Shown: positions 1 through 7,682, numbered from the stretch's first letter. The stretch: DNA of 21,263 nucleotides from Bilophila wadsworthia ATCC 49260 (GCF_000701705.1 NZ_JNJP01000064.1:1-21263), one strand, 5' to 3'. A program made the numbers and translations. The notes: generated by a model not told the origin, from the sequence alone.

Positions 1-70
1 CCCTCTTCAGAAGGGTTCCCTCTCCCTTCCCCCGGTGGGCTCGCCCCAACCCCCGCCCCCATCCCCACCT
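1..70. repeat. Half of a dispersed hairpin element at the left edge
   Basis: Bases 5-13 form a short stem tip (CTTC-A-GAAG), followed by a pyrimidine-rich arm of CCCTCTCCCTTCCCCC type and a C-rich tail to about base 70. The same order (stem tip, then C/T-rich arm) is seen at the right-edge palindrome and in the elements near 3550, 7750 and 12020. The left arm of this copy would lie before base 1. It is read in frame with the nuclease gene. Membership in the family is judged by eye. Confidence 0.5.
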
Positions 71-2199
71 CGCAGCTCGACATCGCGGTGGCCCTCGCGC
101 ACAGCGGGGCTCTGCTGCCCGTGCTGCACCACCTGCCCCGCAAGGACTGCAACATTTCGCTCGGCTACCCGCTTGAACGCTCGCTCCTGTTCCGCCTGCT
201 GGAAACCGTGCTCGACGCCCGCAACCGCCGCCAGCCCAACGGCACGACCCACTGGAAAACGCTTGCGGATCTCGTCCGCCACCCGTACCTGCGCCTGCTT
301 GAGGCCAACGGCATTTCCCTGCGCGACATCTTCCAAAACATGGAAACCCGCCTCCGCAACGGCAGCCGGCACGCCGACGCCCATGCCGTCGCCGAAGGGG
401 CTGCGGACGACTTCTTCGCCGCCTCCTCCCTGCCCAACGTGGCGGAGGCCATGCCCGCCATCCGGGAACTGCTCAACCGGATCTTGCGGGATACCGTGGA
501 CACTTGGGCAAGAGTCCATACCCTCGGCGGACTCGCGGACGCGCTTTCCGGCCTGTGCGACACACTGCTTGTCTATGGAAGCGGCAACGACGAGGACGGC
601 GCGGGCAACGGCAAGGCCGACATCTGGTCGCGTTTCCCCATCGATGCGGAATGCCTGTTCCGCCTCATGCAGCGCGTCATCCCCGCCCTCAAGGACAACG
701 GCATGGCCGACACGCCGCTGCCGTGGCCTCTGATGCAGGCCATGCTGCTGGAACTCGTGCGTGCCGAGCGCGTCCCCTTCGAAGCCGACCCCCTGACCGG
801 CCTGCAAGTGCTCGGTATGCTGGAAACACGCCTCTTGCGCTTCTCGCGGGTGTTCCTCGTGGACGTCACCGACGACAGGCTTCCCGGCGCGCCGATCCGC
901 AGCCCGCTCCTGCCGGACAGCCTGCGCGCCCTTCTCGGCCTGCCAGACACCCGCAACCGCGAACAGCTCGCGGCCTACACCTTCCACCGGCTCATCGCCG
1001 GGGCCGATGAGGTCTGGCTCTACTGGCAGGAAGGCGTGGAAACCTCCGGCCTGTTCGACGGCAAAAAGCAGCGCAGCCGCCTTGTGGAGGAACTCATCTG
1101 GCAGGAGGAGCAAGCCCGCGGGCAACGTCTGAAGCCGGGGCGCGAACCGCTCCGCACGGCGGCCCTTGATGTCCGCCCGCCGGTCAGGGTACGCAAGGTC
1201 GTCCCCAAGACCCCGGCTATCCGGGAGCAAATAGCCGCATCGCTCAAGCATCCTCTGTCCGCTACCCGGCTGGACGCCTACCTGACCTGCCCGCTGCGGT
1301 ATTATTATGAGCGGCTGTGCGCCATCGCACCCATCGACGAGGTGAACGAAGACGACGATCCGGCGGCCGTGGGCGTGCTTCTGCATAACGTGCTCCGCGA
1401 TTTCTACGCTCCCGCCGTGGGCAAGACCGTACGCCGCGACGCGCAATCGGGCGATCCCGAGTTGCCGTTCCTCGACGAAAAAGCCTTGCGCGCCCTGTTC
1501 CGCACGGCCCTCGACGCCTCGGGGCTGGAGGCCGCCCTGCCGCCGGAGAGCGCGGCCATGCTTTCCGTCACCGGGCCGGAGCGCCTGGGCATGTTCCTGC
1601 GCGCCCAGCCGGAACAGACGGAAGTGCTTTCCCTGGAAGAGGAATACGATGCCGAAATCCGGGTGGGGGGCCGCATCAGACGGCTTACCGGCAATCTCGA
1701 CCGTGTGGACTGGCGCGAACAGGAAGACCCAGAAGGCGCGATCGACGAAGGGGCGGTCATCCTCGACTACAAGACGGGCCGCATCAAGGCGCTGCGCCCG
1801 GACATCTGGGCCGACGACGCCTTTTGGGATGCGCTGGATCCGGAAAAAGCCGCCGAAGCCGCTTCCGAGCCAGACCCCGAACATGATTTTTTGCCAATAA
1901 TGGCACAGCGTATTCCCACAGTGCAATTGCTGTATTATTGTTATTTGTATGGGCAGGCTACGGGCAAGCCCGTGCTCGACGCGGCGTTCGTCGCCCTTGG
2001 CGAAGACGGCGGGGAGCGGCCCCTTTTCGGGAAGGGCATGACCATTGAGGAACGGGAGCGGGCGTTGTCGCTCATTCCCCGCCTCATCGGGTTCATCCTC
2101 CTGCATATGGAGCTTTGCCCGGAATTTCGCCCACGGGAAGGGGCACATTGCCGCTGGTGTTCCTGGCGGAACGTGTGTATCATATCTTCCCAACAATAG
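1..2199 (+). CDS. AddB-type PD-(D/E)XK nuclease with Fe-S cluster, 5'-partial
   Basis: The frame is open from base 1 to a TAG at 2197-2199, so only about 732 C-terminal codons are present and the helicase-like N-terminal part lies outside the window. The segment at about 150-185 (PVLHHLP, NISLGYPLERS) resembles the central region of AddB/RexB-like proteins. The C-terminal nuclease domain shows the RecB-family order: first cluster Cys in YLTCPLRYYY (1288-1290), a GVLLHNVLRDFY helix, the LDYKTG motif with catalytic Asp and Lys (1765-1773), and a closing CRWC-x5-C (2149-2178). Together the four Cys form the [4Fe-4S] staple known from AddB. Members process double-strand DNA ends for recombination with an AddA-like helicase, which is not seen here. 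Codons about 1-25 are proline-rich and resemble the intergenic hairpin elements of this window rather than protein. An AT-rich rare-codon stretch at about 1880-1955 lies inside the conserved domain. The exact orthology (AddB versus a stand-alone relative) is not settled. Confidence 0.85.
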   Translation, partial: PSSEGFPLPSPGGLAPTPAPIPTSQLDIAVALAHSGALLPVLHHLPRKDCNISLGYPLERSLLFRLLETVLDARNRRQPNGTTHWKTLADLVRHPYLRLLEANGISLRDIFQNMETRLRNGSRHADAHAVAEGAADDFFAASSLPNVAEAMPAIRELLNRILRDTVDTWARVHTLGGLADALSGLCDTLLVYGSGNDEDGAGNGKADIWSRFPIDAECLFRLMQRVIPALKDNGMADTPLPWPLMQAMLLELVRAERVPFEADPLTGLQVLGMLETRLLRFSRVFLVDVTDDRLPGAPIRSPLLPDSLRALLGLPDTRNREQLAAYTFHRLIAGADEVWLYWQEGVETSGLFDGKKQRSRLVEELIWQEEQARGQRLKPGREPLRTAALDVRPPVRVRKVVPKTPAIREQIAASLKHPLSATRLDAYLTCPLRYYYERLCAIAPIDEVNEDDDPAAVGVLLHNVLRDFYAPAVGKTVRRDAQSGDPELPFLDEKALRALFRTALDASGLEAALPPESAAMLSVTGPERLGMFLRAQPEQTEVLSLEEEYDAEIRVGGRIRRLTGNLDRVDWREQEDPEGAIDEGAVILDYKTGRIKALRPDIWADDAFWDALDPEKAAEAASEPDPEHDFLPIMAQRIPTVQLLYYCYLYGQATGKPVLDAAFVALGEDGGERPLFGKGMTIEERERALSLIPRLIGFILLHMELCPEFRPREGAHCRWCSWRNVCIISSQQ

Positions 2200-2281
2200 A
2201 TTCGGGTATTAGAAGCAGGGAGGCATTCCTATTCCCGCTTGCGTACCCATAACTCCATAAGAGACCTCTAGGAGGTTCTTC

Positions 2282-3406
2282 ATGTCTTTTCCCACTCTGA
2301 ACATAGGCGACCTCATCGCTAAAACTCCGATCGTCCAAGGCGGCATGGGCGTTGGTATTTCTCTTTCCAGGCTCGCTTCCGCCGTGGCCAACGAAGGCGG
2401 CATCGGCGTCATCGCCGGAGCCATGATTGGGATGAAAGAGCCCGATGTGGCCAGCAATCCCCTTGAAGCCAACCTCCGCGCCCTCCGCCGCGAAATCGAA
2501 AAAGCCCGTGAAGCCACGCAGGGCATCATCGGCGTGAACATCATGGTCGCCCTGACCACCTTCGCCGAAATGGTCCGCACCTCCATCGAAGCCAAGGCCG
2601 ACGTGATCTTCTCCGGCGCCGGGCTGCCGATGGACCTGCCCAAGATTTTCAATGAAACGTGCGAACGCAAAAAGGAAGAGTTCAAGACCAAGCTCGTGCC
2701 CATCATCTCTTCCGGCCGCGCCGCCACCCTCATCGCCCGCAAATGGATGGCCAGCACCGGCTACATGCCCGACGCCTTCGTGGTGGAAGGCCCCAAGGCC
2801 GGCGGGCATCTCGGCTTCAGCCCCGAACACATCGTTGATCCCAACTACGCCCTCGAACAGCTTGTCCCGCAGGTCGTGGAAGCGGTGAAGCCGCTTGAAG
2901 ACAAGGCCGGGCGCGCGATCCCGGTCATCGCCGCCGGCGGCGTGTACACGGGCGAAGACATCAAGAAGTACATGGATCTCGGCGCGTCCGGCGTCCAGAT
3001 GGGTACCCGTTTCGTCGCCACCTACGAGTGCGACGCCGACGACCGCTTCAAGCAGGCCTACATCGACGCCAAACAGGAAGACGTGACCATCATCAAGAGC
3101 CCGGTGGGGATGCCCGGCCGCGCGCTCGTGAACAACTTCATCGATTCCATGCGTGACGGCGGCAAGAAGCCGTTCAAGTGCATCTTCCATTGCGTGAAGA
3201 CCTGCGAGCAGGAAAAGACCCCCTATTGCATCGCCGCCGCCCTCATCAACGCCATGAAGGGCAACCTTGAGCGCGGGTTCGCCTTCTGCGGCGAAAACGT
3301 CTCCCGCGTCAACAACATCGTTTCCGTACACGACCTGATTTCCTCGCTGCAGCGCGAGTTCGACGCCATCATCAACAAGCCCGCTGCGGCCACCGTGAAG
3401 GCGTAA
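2282..3406 (+). CDS. NPD/nitronate monooxygenase-family FMN oxidoreductase
   Basis: This 374-aa protein belongs to the 2-nitropropane dioxygenase/FabK-like TIM-barrel family: FMN enzymes that oxidise alkyl nitronates or, in FabK relatives, reduce enoyl-ACP. Visible motifs are PIVQGGMG (17-23), the phosphate-binding NPD signature EGPKAGGHLGF with its conserved His (169-179), and IPVIAAGGVYTG followed by GASGVQMGTRF (213-244). The C-terminal part carries four close Cys (C300, C304, C308, C316), a feature I recall from the anaerobe-type subgroup; whether they bind a metal is unknown. The start is fixed by AGGAGG at 2270-2275, six bases before the ATG. It stands alone between an 82-base upstream gap and a stem-loop just after the stop. 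The physiological substrate cannot be told from sequence, and annotation as FabK remains possible. Confidence 0.9.
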   Translation: MSFPTLNIGDLIAKTPIVQGGMGVGISLSRLASAVANEGGIGVIAGAMIGMKEPDVASNPLEANLRALRREIEKAREATQGIIGVNIMVALTTFAEMVRTSIEAKADVIFSGAGLPMDLPKIFNETCERKKEEFKTKLVPIISSGRAATLIARKWMASTGYMPDAFVVEGPKAGGHLGFSPEHIVDPNYALEQLVPQVVEAVKPLEDKAGRAIPVIAAGGVYTGEDIKKYMDLGASGVQMGTRFVATYECDADDRFKQAYIDAKQEDVTIIKSPVGMPGRALVNNFIDSMRDGGKKPFKCIFHCVKTCEQEKTPYCIAAALINAMKGNLERGFAFCGENVSRVNNIVSVHDLISSLQREFDAIINKPAAATVKA

Positions 3407-3407
3407 G

Positions 3408-3458
3408 GCCTCCGGCGGCAAGGGGGCTTCCCGCCCCCTTGCCCCCCGTCCGGGAGGC
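3408..3458 (+). terminator. Nested GC-rich stem-loop after the NPD gene
   Basis: An 11-bp perfect stem GGCAAGGGGGC/GCCCCCTTGCC (3417-3427 with 3433-3443, loop TTCCC) sits inside an outer stem GCCTCCGG/CCGGGAGGC (3408-3415 with 3450-3458, one bulged G). It starts two bases after the stop codon. There is no T-tract, so termination is plausible but may be Rho-assisted, or the hairpin may only protect the mRNA 3' end. Confidence 0.5.
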
Positions 3459-3481
3459 GAGCCGCCCCCGGACCCCGCATC

Positions 3482-3574
3482 GCCCCTTACGAAAGTCTTT
3501 GAAGATGAGAAGGAGGGGGTCGGGGGAGGGGGAGAAGGAACTTTCTACAGAAAGTTCCTTCTCCCCCTCCCCCG
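3482..3574. repeat. Dispersed hairpin element, copy A
   Basis: The copy has a head (GCCCCTTACGAAAGTC at about 3482-3497), a G-rich spacer and a perfect 26-bp inverted repeat (3521-3546 with 3549-3574, loop AC). The head matches that of copy B at 7683 almost base for base (CCCTTACGAA then GT). It lies between the convergent NPD gene and cbiK, where it could end transcription from both sides, although no T-tract follows either arm. Confidence 0.8.
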
Positions 3575-3580
3575 ATTCGC

Positions 3581-4390
3581 TCAGCCCCACCCTTTCATAG
3601 CCTGCGCCAGATTGTCGACCCAAATATCCATAAACCCCTGATACTCCATCATCCCCCGAAGAACGGGAACACAGGCGATGCCCTCGGCCTCGAGCCGGGA
3701 GCGCCACGAATGTTCCGAATCCCCAGCCATGTCTTCAAGCGTATGCCGCCCCACGACGGCGAGCAGGGGCAGCAGCCAGACACGATCGAACGGACGCCCG
3801 GAAGCCCGCAGATGCTCCACGATGTGCTCAAGGCGGATGGTCCCGTTCAGCGTGCCCATGAGCACAAGGGGATCCCGTTCCCGCACAGCCGCGGCAAGGG
3901 CCTCGTAGCGGCTCTCCGCGGCGTGGCGGCTCCCGTGGCCCATGAACAGCACAGGCTCGCCGGGGGCGCGTCCGGAAGGAAGCTCGGCGAGCAGGGCGCG
4001 CGCGGCGCGATCCACCGATGCCTGCGACTCCGTCAGCAAAGGCGCGCCCACCACAAGCGACGCGAACGTCCCGTCGGCACGCAGCTCGTCCGCATCCGAC
4101 ACGATGTCCCCGTATTCAAGGCCGGGAATGACATGCACCGGCTGAACCGCCACATGGGTAAATTTTTCAAAAGCCATTTTCTTCAATGCCTTGTGAACGG
4201 AATCCGATTTTTTCCGTTCGCTGGCCAGCCGTTCCCGCATGAGCATGGACGTAAAGGCCCAACGCACCGACACATCAGGAAAAGCCTTACGGACTTGCGC
4301 ATCGAAACGCCGGAGCGTCGACTCCCCCTGAGAACTGCCCGAACCAAACGCTGCAAGAAGGATGCCTCTTTTCATCGTTATAGCGTACAA
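3581..4390 (-). CDS. cbiK: Sirohydrochlorin cobaltochelatase (CbiK)
   Basis: CbiK inserts Co2+ into sirohydrochlorin, the first committed step of anaerobic cobalamin synthesis. The 269-aa product shows the opening RGILLAAFGSG, a QPVHVIPGLEY loop, FMGHGSRH with His152, and LLPLLAVVGRH with His216. The last two correspond to the catalytic/metal-binding His pair of CbiK enzymes (His147 and His211 if counted from the internal ATG). No signal peptide is visible, so it is the cytoplasmic type; Desulfovibrio also has a periplasmic paralogue. Two starts compete: TTG at 4390 has GGAGGG nine bases upstream (4400-4405), whereas the ATG at 4375 has this SD about 24 bases away. I chose TTG for spacing. 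The gene is convergent with the NPD gene and divergent from the RmlD-like operon. No cobalamin riboswitch is recognisable in its short leader. Confidence 0.9.
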   Translation of the reverse strand: MYAITMKRGILLAAFGSGSSQGESTLRRFDAQVRKAFPDVSVRWAFTSMLMRERLASERKKSDSVHKALKKMAFEKFTHVAVQPVHVIPGLEYGDIVSDADELRADGTFASLVVGAPLLTESQASVDRAARALLAELPSGRAPGEPVLFMGHGSRHAAESRYEALAAAVRERDPLVLMGTLNGTIRLEHIVEHLRASGRPFDRVWLLPLLAVVGRHTLEDMAGDSEHSWRSRLEAEGIACVPVLRGMMEYQGFMDIWVDNLAQAMKGWG

Positions 4391-4405
4391 AAAGTTGTAC
4401 CCTCC
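4385..4405 (-). promoter_or_regulatory. SD plus inverted repeat around the cbiK TTG start
   Basis: The plus strand reads GTACAAAAAGTTGTAC (4385-4400), a perfect 6-bp inverted repeat with a 4-base loop. It directly abuts the minus-strand SD GGAGGG (4400-4405) and includes the candidate TTG start. Folding in the mRNA could affect start choice; alternatively it could be a repressor site. Neither role is shown. Confidence 0.35.
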
Positions 4406-4453
4406 TTTTTCACCTTACATGACAAGTGGATAAAACGAACGGCTCTCCAGCGT

Positions 4454-4485
4454 GCGTTGACGCGTTTCAACGCGGCTGGTACCCT
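4454..4485 (+). promoter_or_regulatory. Candidate sigma70 promoter with overlapping palindrome
   Basis: TTGACG (4457-4462), a 17-base spacer and TACCCT (4480-4485) precede the SD GGAGA (4505-4509) and GTG start at 4516. The -35 box lies in the inverted repeat GCGTTGACGCGTTTCAACGC (4454-4473; 7-bp arms), the placement expected for a dimeric regulator. It would drive the RmlD-like/Gate/lpxB operon. The -10 box is poor, so confidence is moderate to low. Confidence 0.4.
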
Positions 4486-4515
4486 GAGCGCCTTATACAT
4501 TTATGGAGAAAACCC

Positions 4516-5373
4516 GTGAGTACTCCTGTCGCTCTCGTTCTTGGCGGACACGGCCTTCTGGGCCAGCCTCTGGCGCAGCAGCTTGCCGGAAACGGCTGGG
4601 AGGCGCAATCGCTGGATTTTGAAGACTGCAATCTCCTGAATCCCGTAGAACTCCAGCCGCGCATCGAATTCATCAACCCTGACGTCATTTTCAATACCGT
4701 AAGCTGGAACACGGAAAACCCTGCTGAAAAACAGCCACAAGAAGCCCTCTCTGTCAACCGCGGCCTTCCGGCCTTCCTCGGCGGGCTGGTCAAAGGCACG
4801 TCCAGATTCCTCGTCCACTACAGCTCGGATCAGGTTTTCAACGGCCGCAAGGACTCCCCTTACACCGAGGAGGACAAGGCCGATCCGATCTCCCTGTGCG
4901 GCAAGAGCCGCCTTGCCGGTGAACAGGCCCTGCTTGAGCTCAACGCCGACAACATCTGCATCATCCGTACGGGCTGGCTGTTCGGCCCGGATGGGGACAG
5001 CTTCCTGAAACGCCTCCTCGGGCGGGCCAAGACCGAAGGGACCGTGGAGGTCATCCACGATCAGATCGGTTCTCCGACGTACGCGAAGGATCTGGCGCAG
5101 GCCACGCTCCAGCTTGTCAAGCTCCGGGCCCCCGGACTGTACCATGTGGCGAACTCGGGCCAGGCCACCTGGTGCGAGCTGGCGGCGGAAGCCGTGCGCC
5201 AGGCCAGCCTGCCCTGCTCCGTGCGGGCCGTCGCAAGCTCGGACAAGACGCTCCGCGCAAACTATGAGGTGCTTTCCTCCGCAAAGTATACGGCCCTCAC
5301 CGGATGTCCCATGCGTCCCTGGTCTCAGGCCCTGCGGGAATACATCTACTCGGTCCTTCTTGCCTCCCAATAA
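4516..5373 (+). CDS. RmlD-like SDR protein lacking YxxxK catalytic pair
   Basis: This 285-aa protein has the fold and length of dTDP-4-dehydrorhamnose reductase: nucleotide-binding GGHGLLG (10-16), the SSDQVFNG motif (103-110), RTGWLFGP (151-158) and the late DQIGSPTYAKDLAQ segment (182-195). The motif that normally reads YGxxK is CGKSR here (Cys128, Arg132; codons TGC and CGC at about 4897-4911), so both general acid/base residues of the extended SDR family are replaced. It may be a non-catalytic or altered-activity paralogue, for example a regulatory or MAT2B-like role; that is inference. The GTG start is supported by GGAGA six bases upstream; the longer frame from 4426 runs through the promoter region. 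It is first in an operon with a Gate-domain protein (16-base gap) and lpxB, away from rfbA and rfbB. Confidence 0.8.
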   Translation: MSTPVALVLGGHGLLGQPLAQQLAGNGWEAQSLDFEDCNLLNPVELQPRIEFINPDVIFNTVSWNTENPAEKQPQEALSVNRGLPAFLGGLVKGTSRFLVHYSSDQVFNGRKDSPYTEEDKADPISLCGKSRLAGEQALLELNADNICIIRTGWLFGPDGDSFLKRLLGRAKTEGTVEVIHDQIGSPTYAKDLAQATLQLVKLRAPGLYHVANSGQATWCELAAEAVRQASLPCSVRAVASSDKTLRANYEVLSSAKYTALTGCPMRPWSQALREYIYSVLLASQ

Positions 5374-5389
5374 CCGCCGCGGATATGCC

Positions 5390-6358
5390 ATGACCAGCCA
5401 TCTGCTCAAGACGCTGCGCGAAGTCCTTATGGATGCAGTGCATGTAAGCTTCGATTTTTTCAAGGTGCTTATTCCGATCAGCATCGCCATGAAGATCCTT
5501 GCCGAGCTGGACTGGATCCGCTATCTGGCCCTGCCTCTCGAGCCCGTCATGCAGCTGACCGGGCTCCCCGCCGATCTGGGCATCGCGTGGGCCACGGGCA
5601 TCATGGTCAATTTCTATTCGGCGCTGATCGTCTTCATCGGCCTGCTGCCCGGACTGCCGTCGCTGACCACGGAGCAGGTCACGACGCTTGCGGTCATGAT
5701 GCTCATCGCGCACAGCATCCCCGCCGAAGGGCGCATCGCGGCCCAGTGCGGCGTGTCGTTCATCGGCCAGGCCGTCATCCGGCTCGTGGTCGCCATCATC
5801 GGCGGGGTCATCGTGCATACGTCCTGCCAGGCGTTCGGCTGGCTGGATACGCCCGCCCGCATCGTCTTTACCCCTTCGCCGGACGTCAACCTGCTCTGGT
5901 GGGCGCTCGGGGAAGTCCGGAACCTCGTCAGCATCTTCTGCGTGATTTTCTTCGTCATGCTGCTCCAGCGGTTCCTGCGCTATCTCAAGGTCGCGGATCT
6001 GGTAGGACGGGCGCTCGCCCCGGCCCTGCGGGTACTCGGTATGCGCCCCGCCGCCGCGACGGCCATGATCGTCGGCGTGATCACGGGCATCGTCTACGCC
6101 AGCGGCGTCATCCTCAAGGAAGTCCGCAGCGGCGAGATGTCCCGGCACGACGTGTTTTCCTGCATGACCCTGATGGGGCTCGCGCACGCCATCATTGAGG
6201 ATACCTGCCTCATGCTGCTCATCGGCGCGCACATCGGAGGGATTTTCTTTCTGCGCCTGGCGCTGGCCTTCGTCACCTGCGCCGTGATCAACATCCTGTA
6301 CCTCCGGTTCCGGGGTGACGCACGGGAGCCGGAAACCGCCCCCAACGAGGTTTCATGA
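5390..6358 (+). CDS. Nucleoside-recognition (Gate) domain membrane protein
   Basis: This is a 322-aa inner-membrane protein with about eight hydrophobic segments. It contains two related halves: the first with GIMVNFYSALIVF and AHSIPAEGR, the second with GVITGIVYASGVILKE and GLAHAIIEDT. This repeated transmembrane layout with a polar H-x-x-E signature is that of the nucleoside-recognition/Gate family (SpmA/SpmB, FeoB and nucleoside-transporter relatives). The substrate is unknown, and spore maturation is irrelevant for a Gram-negative of this type. The ATG at 5390 is chosen because the membrane protein begins there and the longer frame from 5114 runs through the upstream gene; the SD is poor, suggesting translational coupling. 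The stop overlaps the lpxB start (ATGA, 6355-6358), so co-translation with lpxB is likely. Confidence 0.8.
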   Translation: MTSHLLKTLREVLMDAVHVSFDFFKVLIPISIAMKILAELDWIRYLALPLEPVMQLTGLPADLGIAWATGIMVNFYSALIVFIGLLPGLPSLTTEQVTTLAVMMLIAHSIPAEGRIAAQCGVSFIGQAVIRLVVAIIGGVIVHTSCQAFGWLDTPARIVFTPSPDVNLLWWALGEVRNLVSIFCVIFFVMLLQRFLRYLKVADLVGRALAPALRVLGMRPAAATAMIVGVITGIVYASGVILKEVRSGEMSRHDVFSCMTLMGLAHAIIEDTCLMLLIGAHIGGIFFLRLALAFVTCAVINILYLRFRGDAREPETAPNEVS

Positions 6359-7470
6359 AAACAATCTGGATCAATGCCGGAGAGCTTTCCGGCGATATGC
6401 AGGCCGCCGCGCTGCTGACGGCCCTGCGCGAACGCGAGCCCGAACTCGCCGCCATCGGCATGGGAGGCCCGAATCTGGCCCGTGCCGGGCAAAAGAACCT
6501 GTTCCGCGTGGAGTCGCTTTCGGTCATGGGGATCATGGAAGTCCTGACCGCCCTGCCCCGCGCCCTCCACATGCTTTCGCAGATCAAAAAGGAAATGGCC
6601 CGGCTGCGGCCCGATGCCGTCGTGCTGGTGGACGCCCCGGAATTCAATTTCCGGGTGGCGAAGATCGCGCACGGCCTCGGGATTCCGGTCTACTATTTCA
6701 TCCCGCCGAAAATATGGGCGTGGCGCACGGGACGCGTCCGCTTCCTCCAGCGCTACGTCAAACGGCTGTTCTGCATCCTGCCCTTTGAGCCCGCTTTTTA
6801 CGCCAAACACGGCGTACAGGTTGATTATATTGGCAATCCGCTCGTCGATATGGTGAATTGGCCCGAGTTGAAAAAAATCGAGCCCATAAAGGGCCGTATC
6901 GGGCTGATGCCGGGGAGCCGCCGCAAGGAAGTGGAAGCGCTTCTGCCGGAGTTTGGGAAAGCCGCCCGCATCTTGCTGCAACAGGGCCGGGACGTGACCT
7001 TCCACTGCCTGCGCGCGCCGAACATGCCCGAAGAAAAACTCCGGGCGCTCTGGCCGTCCGACGTGCCCGTCGCCTTTGACGCGCCGGAGGACCGCTACAC
7101 GGCCATGCGGCGCTGCGGATGCATGTTGGCGGCCTCGGGCACGGCGACGCTGGAAACGGCACTGGCGGGCGTCCCCACTGTCGTCAGCTACCGGGTCGCA
7201 CCGTTTTCCGCGTTGGTCGGGCGTCTGCTGATTAAGGTCAAATGGGTCAGCCTGACCAACCTGATCATGCAAAAAGAACTCTTTCCCGAGCTGTTGCAGG
7301 AGCGCGCCACAGGCGAAATGATGGCCTCCCAATTGGCCGCGTGGCTGGATATCCCCCCGCAAATCGAAGCCGTCCGCGCCGAACTTGCGGAACTCCGCCG
7401 CCGTTGCGGAGAGCCCGGCAGCGCCGCCCGCGCCGCCGAAAAGCTGCTTGAGGCTCTCAAAGAAAGCTGA
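6355..7470 (+). CDS. lpxB: Lipid-A-disaccharide synthase
   Basis: LpxB (GT19) condenses UDP-2,3-diacylglucosamine with lipid X to form the tetraacyl disaccharide 1-phosphate of lipid A on the cytoplasmic face of the inner membrane. The 371-aa length is typical. Motifs in order: AGELSGD (8-14), VDAPEFNF (92-99; Asp93 conserved, with Glu where PDFN is commoner), IPPKIWAW (116-123), LPFEPAFY (142-149), IGNPLVD (159-165), MPGSRRKEV (185-193) and ASGTATLETAL in the C-terminal nucleotide-sugar domain. It overlaps the preceding membrane-protein gene by four bases and ends the operon. Its presence shows a Gram-negative envelope with LPS or lipooligosaccharide, in keeping with the polysaccharide genes at the right end. 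Confidence 0.95.
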   Translation: MKTIWINAGELSGDMQAAALLTALREREPELAAIGMGGPNLARAGQKNLFRVESLSVMGIMEVLTALPRALHMLSQIKKEMARLRPDAVVLVDAPEFNFRVAKIAHGLGIPVYYFIPPKIWAWRTGRVRFLQRYVKRLFCILPFEPAFYAKHGVQVDYIGNPLVDMVNWPELKKIEPIKGRIGLMPGSRRKEVEALLPEFGKAARILLQQGRDVTFHCLRAPNMPEEKLRALWPSDVPVAFDAPEDRYTAMRRCGCMLAASGTATLETALAGVPTVVSYRVAPFSALVGRLLIKVKWVSLTNLIMQKELFPELLQERATGEMMASQLAAWLDIPPQIEAVRAELAELRRRCGEPGSAARAAEKLLEALKES

Positions 7471-7682
7471 CCTGCAAAAAGAAAAGTATTACGCGGTCAA
7501 AGGATTGCGCTCTCTGCAAGAAGTCCGTATCAAAACGGCTCCGTGCCGAAGACCTGATATTTTCCTCCTTCACACGGAAAAGACGCACCCCTGACATCCA
7601 TGCGGACACATCGCCTGCGTTTCCCTGTTGCTCCGGGAGACGGATCATGAAGGCAAACCCTTTCAGCCCCGCCCGCCATCGG
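7471..7682 (+). promoter_or_regulatory. lpxB-atpZ spacer with weak candidate promoter
   Basis: This stretch plus copy B makes a 312-base gap without a convincing gene. TTGCGC (7505-7510), 17 bases, TATCAA (7528-7533) is the best sigma70-like match and could start the atp operon. A 17-codon frame from ATG 7647 ends inside the repeat head and is not accepted as a gene. No Rex-type operator (TTGTGAA-N4-TTCACAA-like) is visible. Confidence 0.25.

Noticed and set aside
7..2196. 729-aa minus-strand open frame opposite the nuclease gene
   Set aside because: It is a shadow from high GC at third positions; the plus strand has clear nuclease motifs, and the minus product is a low-complexity Gly/Ala/His/Arg-rich sequence without a recognisable domain.
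2180..3421. 413-aa minus-strand frame over the NPD gene
   Set aside because: The plus strand has a perfect SD and family motifs; the minus frame is Gly/His/Asp-rich shadow.
5297..6232. 311-aa minus-strand frame rich in Asp/Glu/Arg/His
   Set aside because: It is antisense to the Gate membrane protein; composition is the typical complement of a hydrophobic gene.
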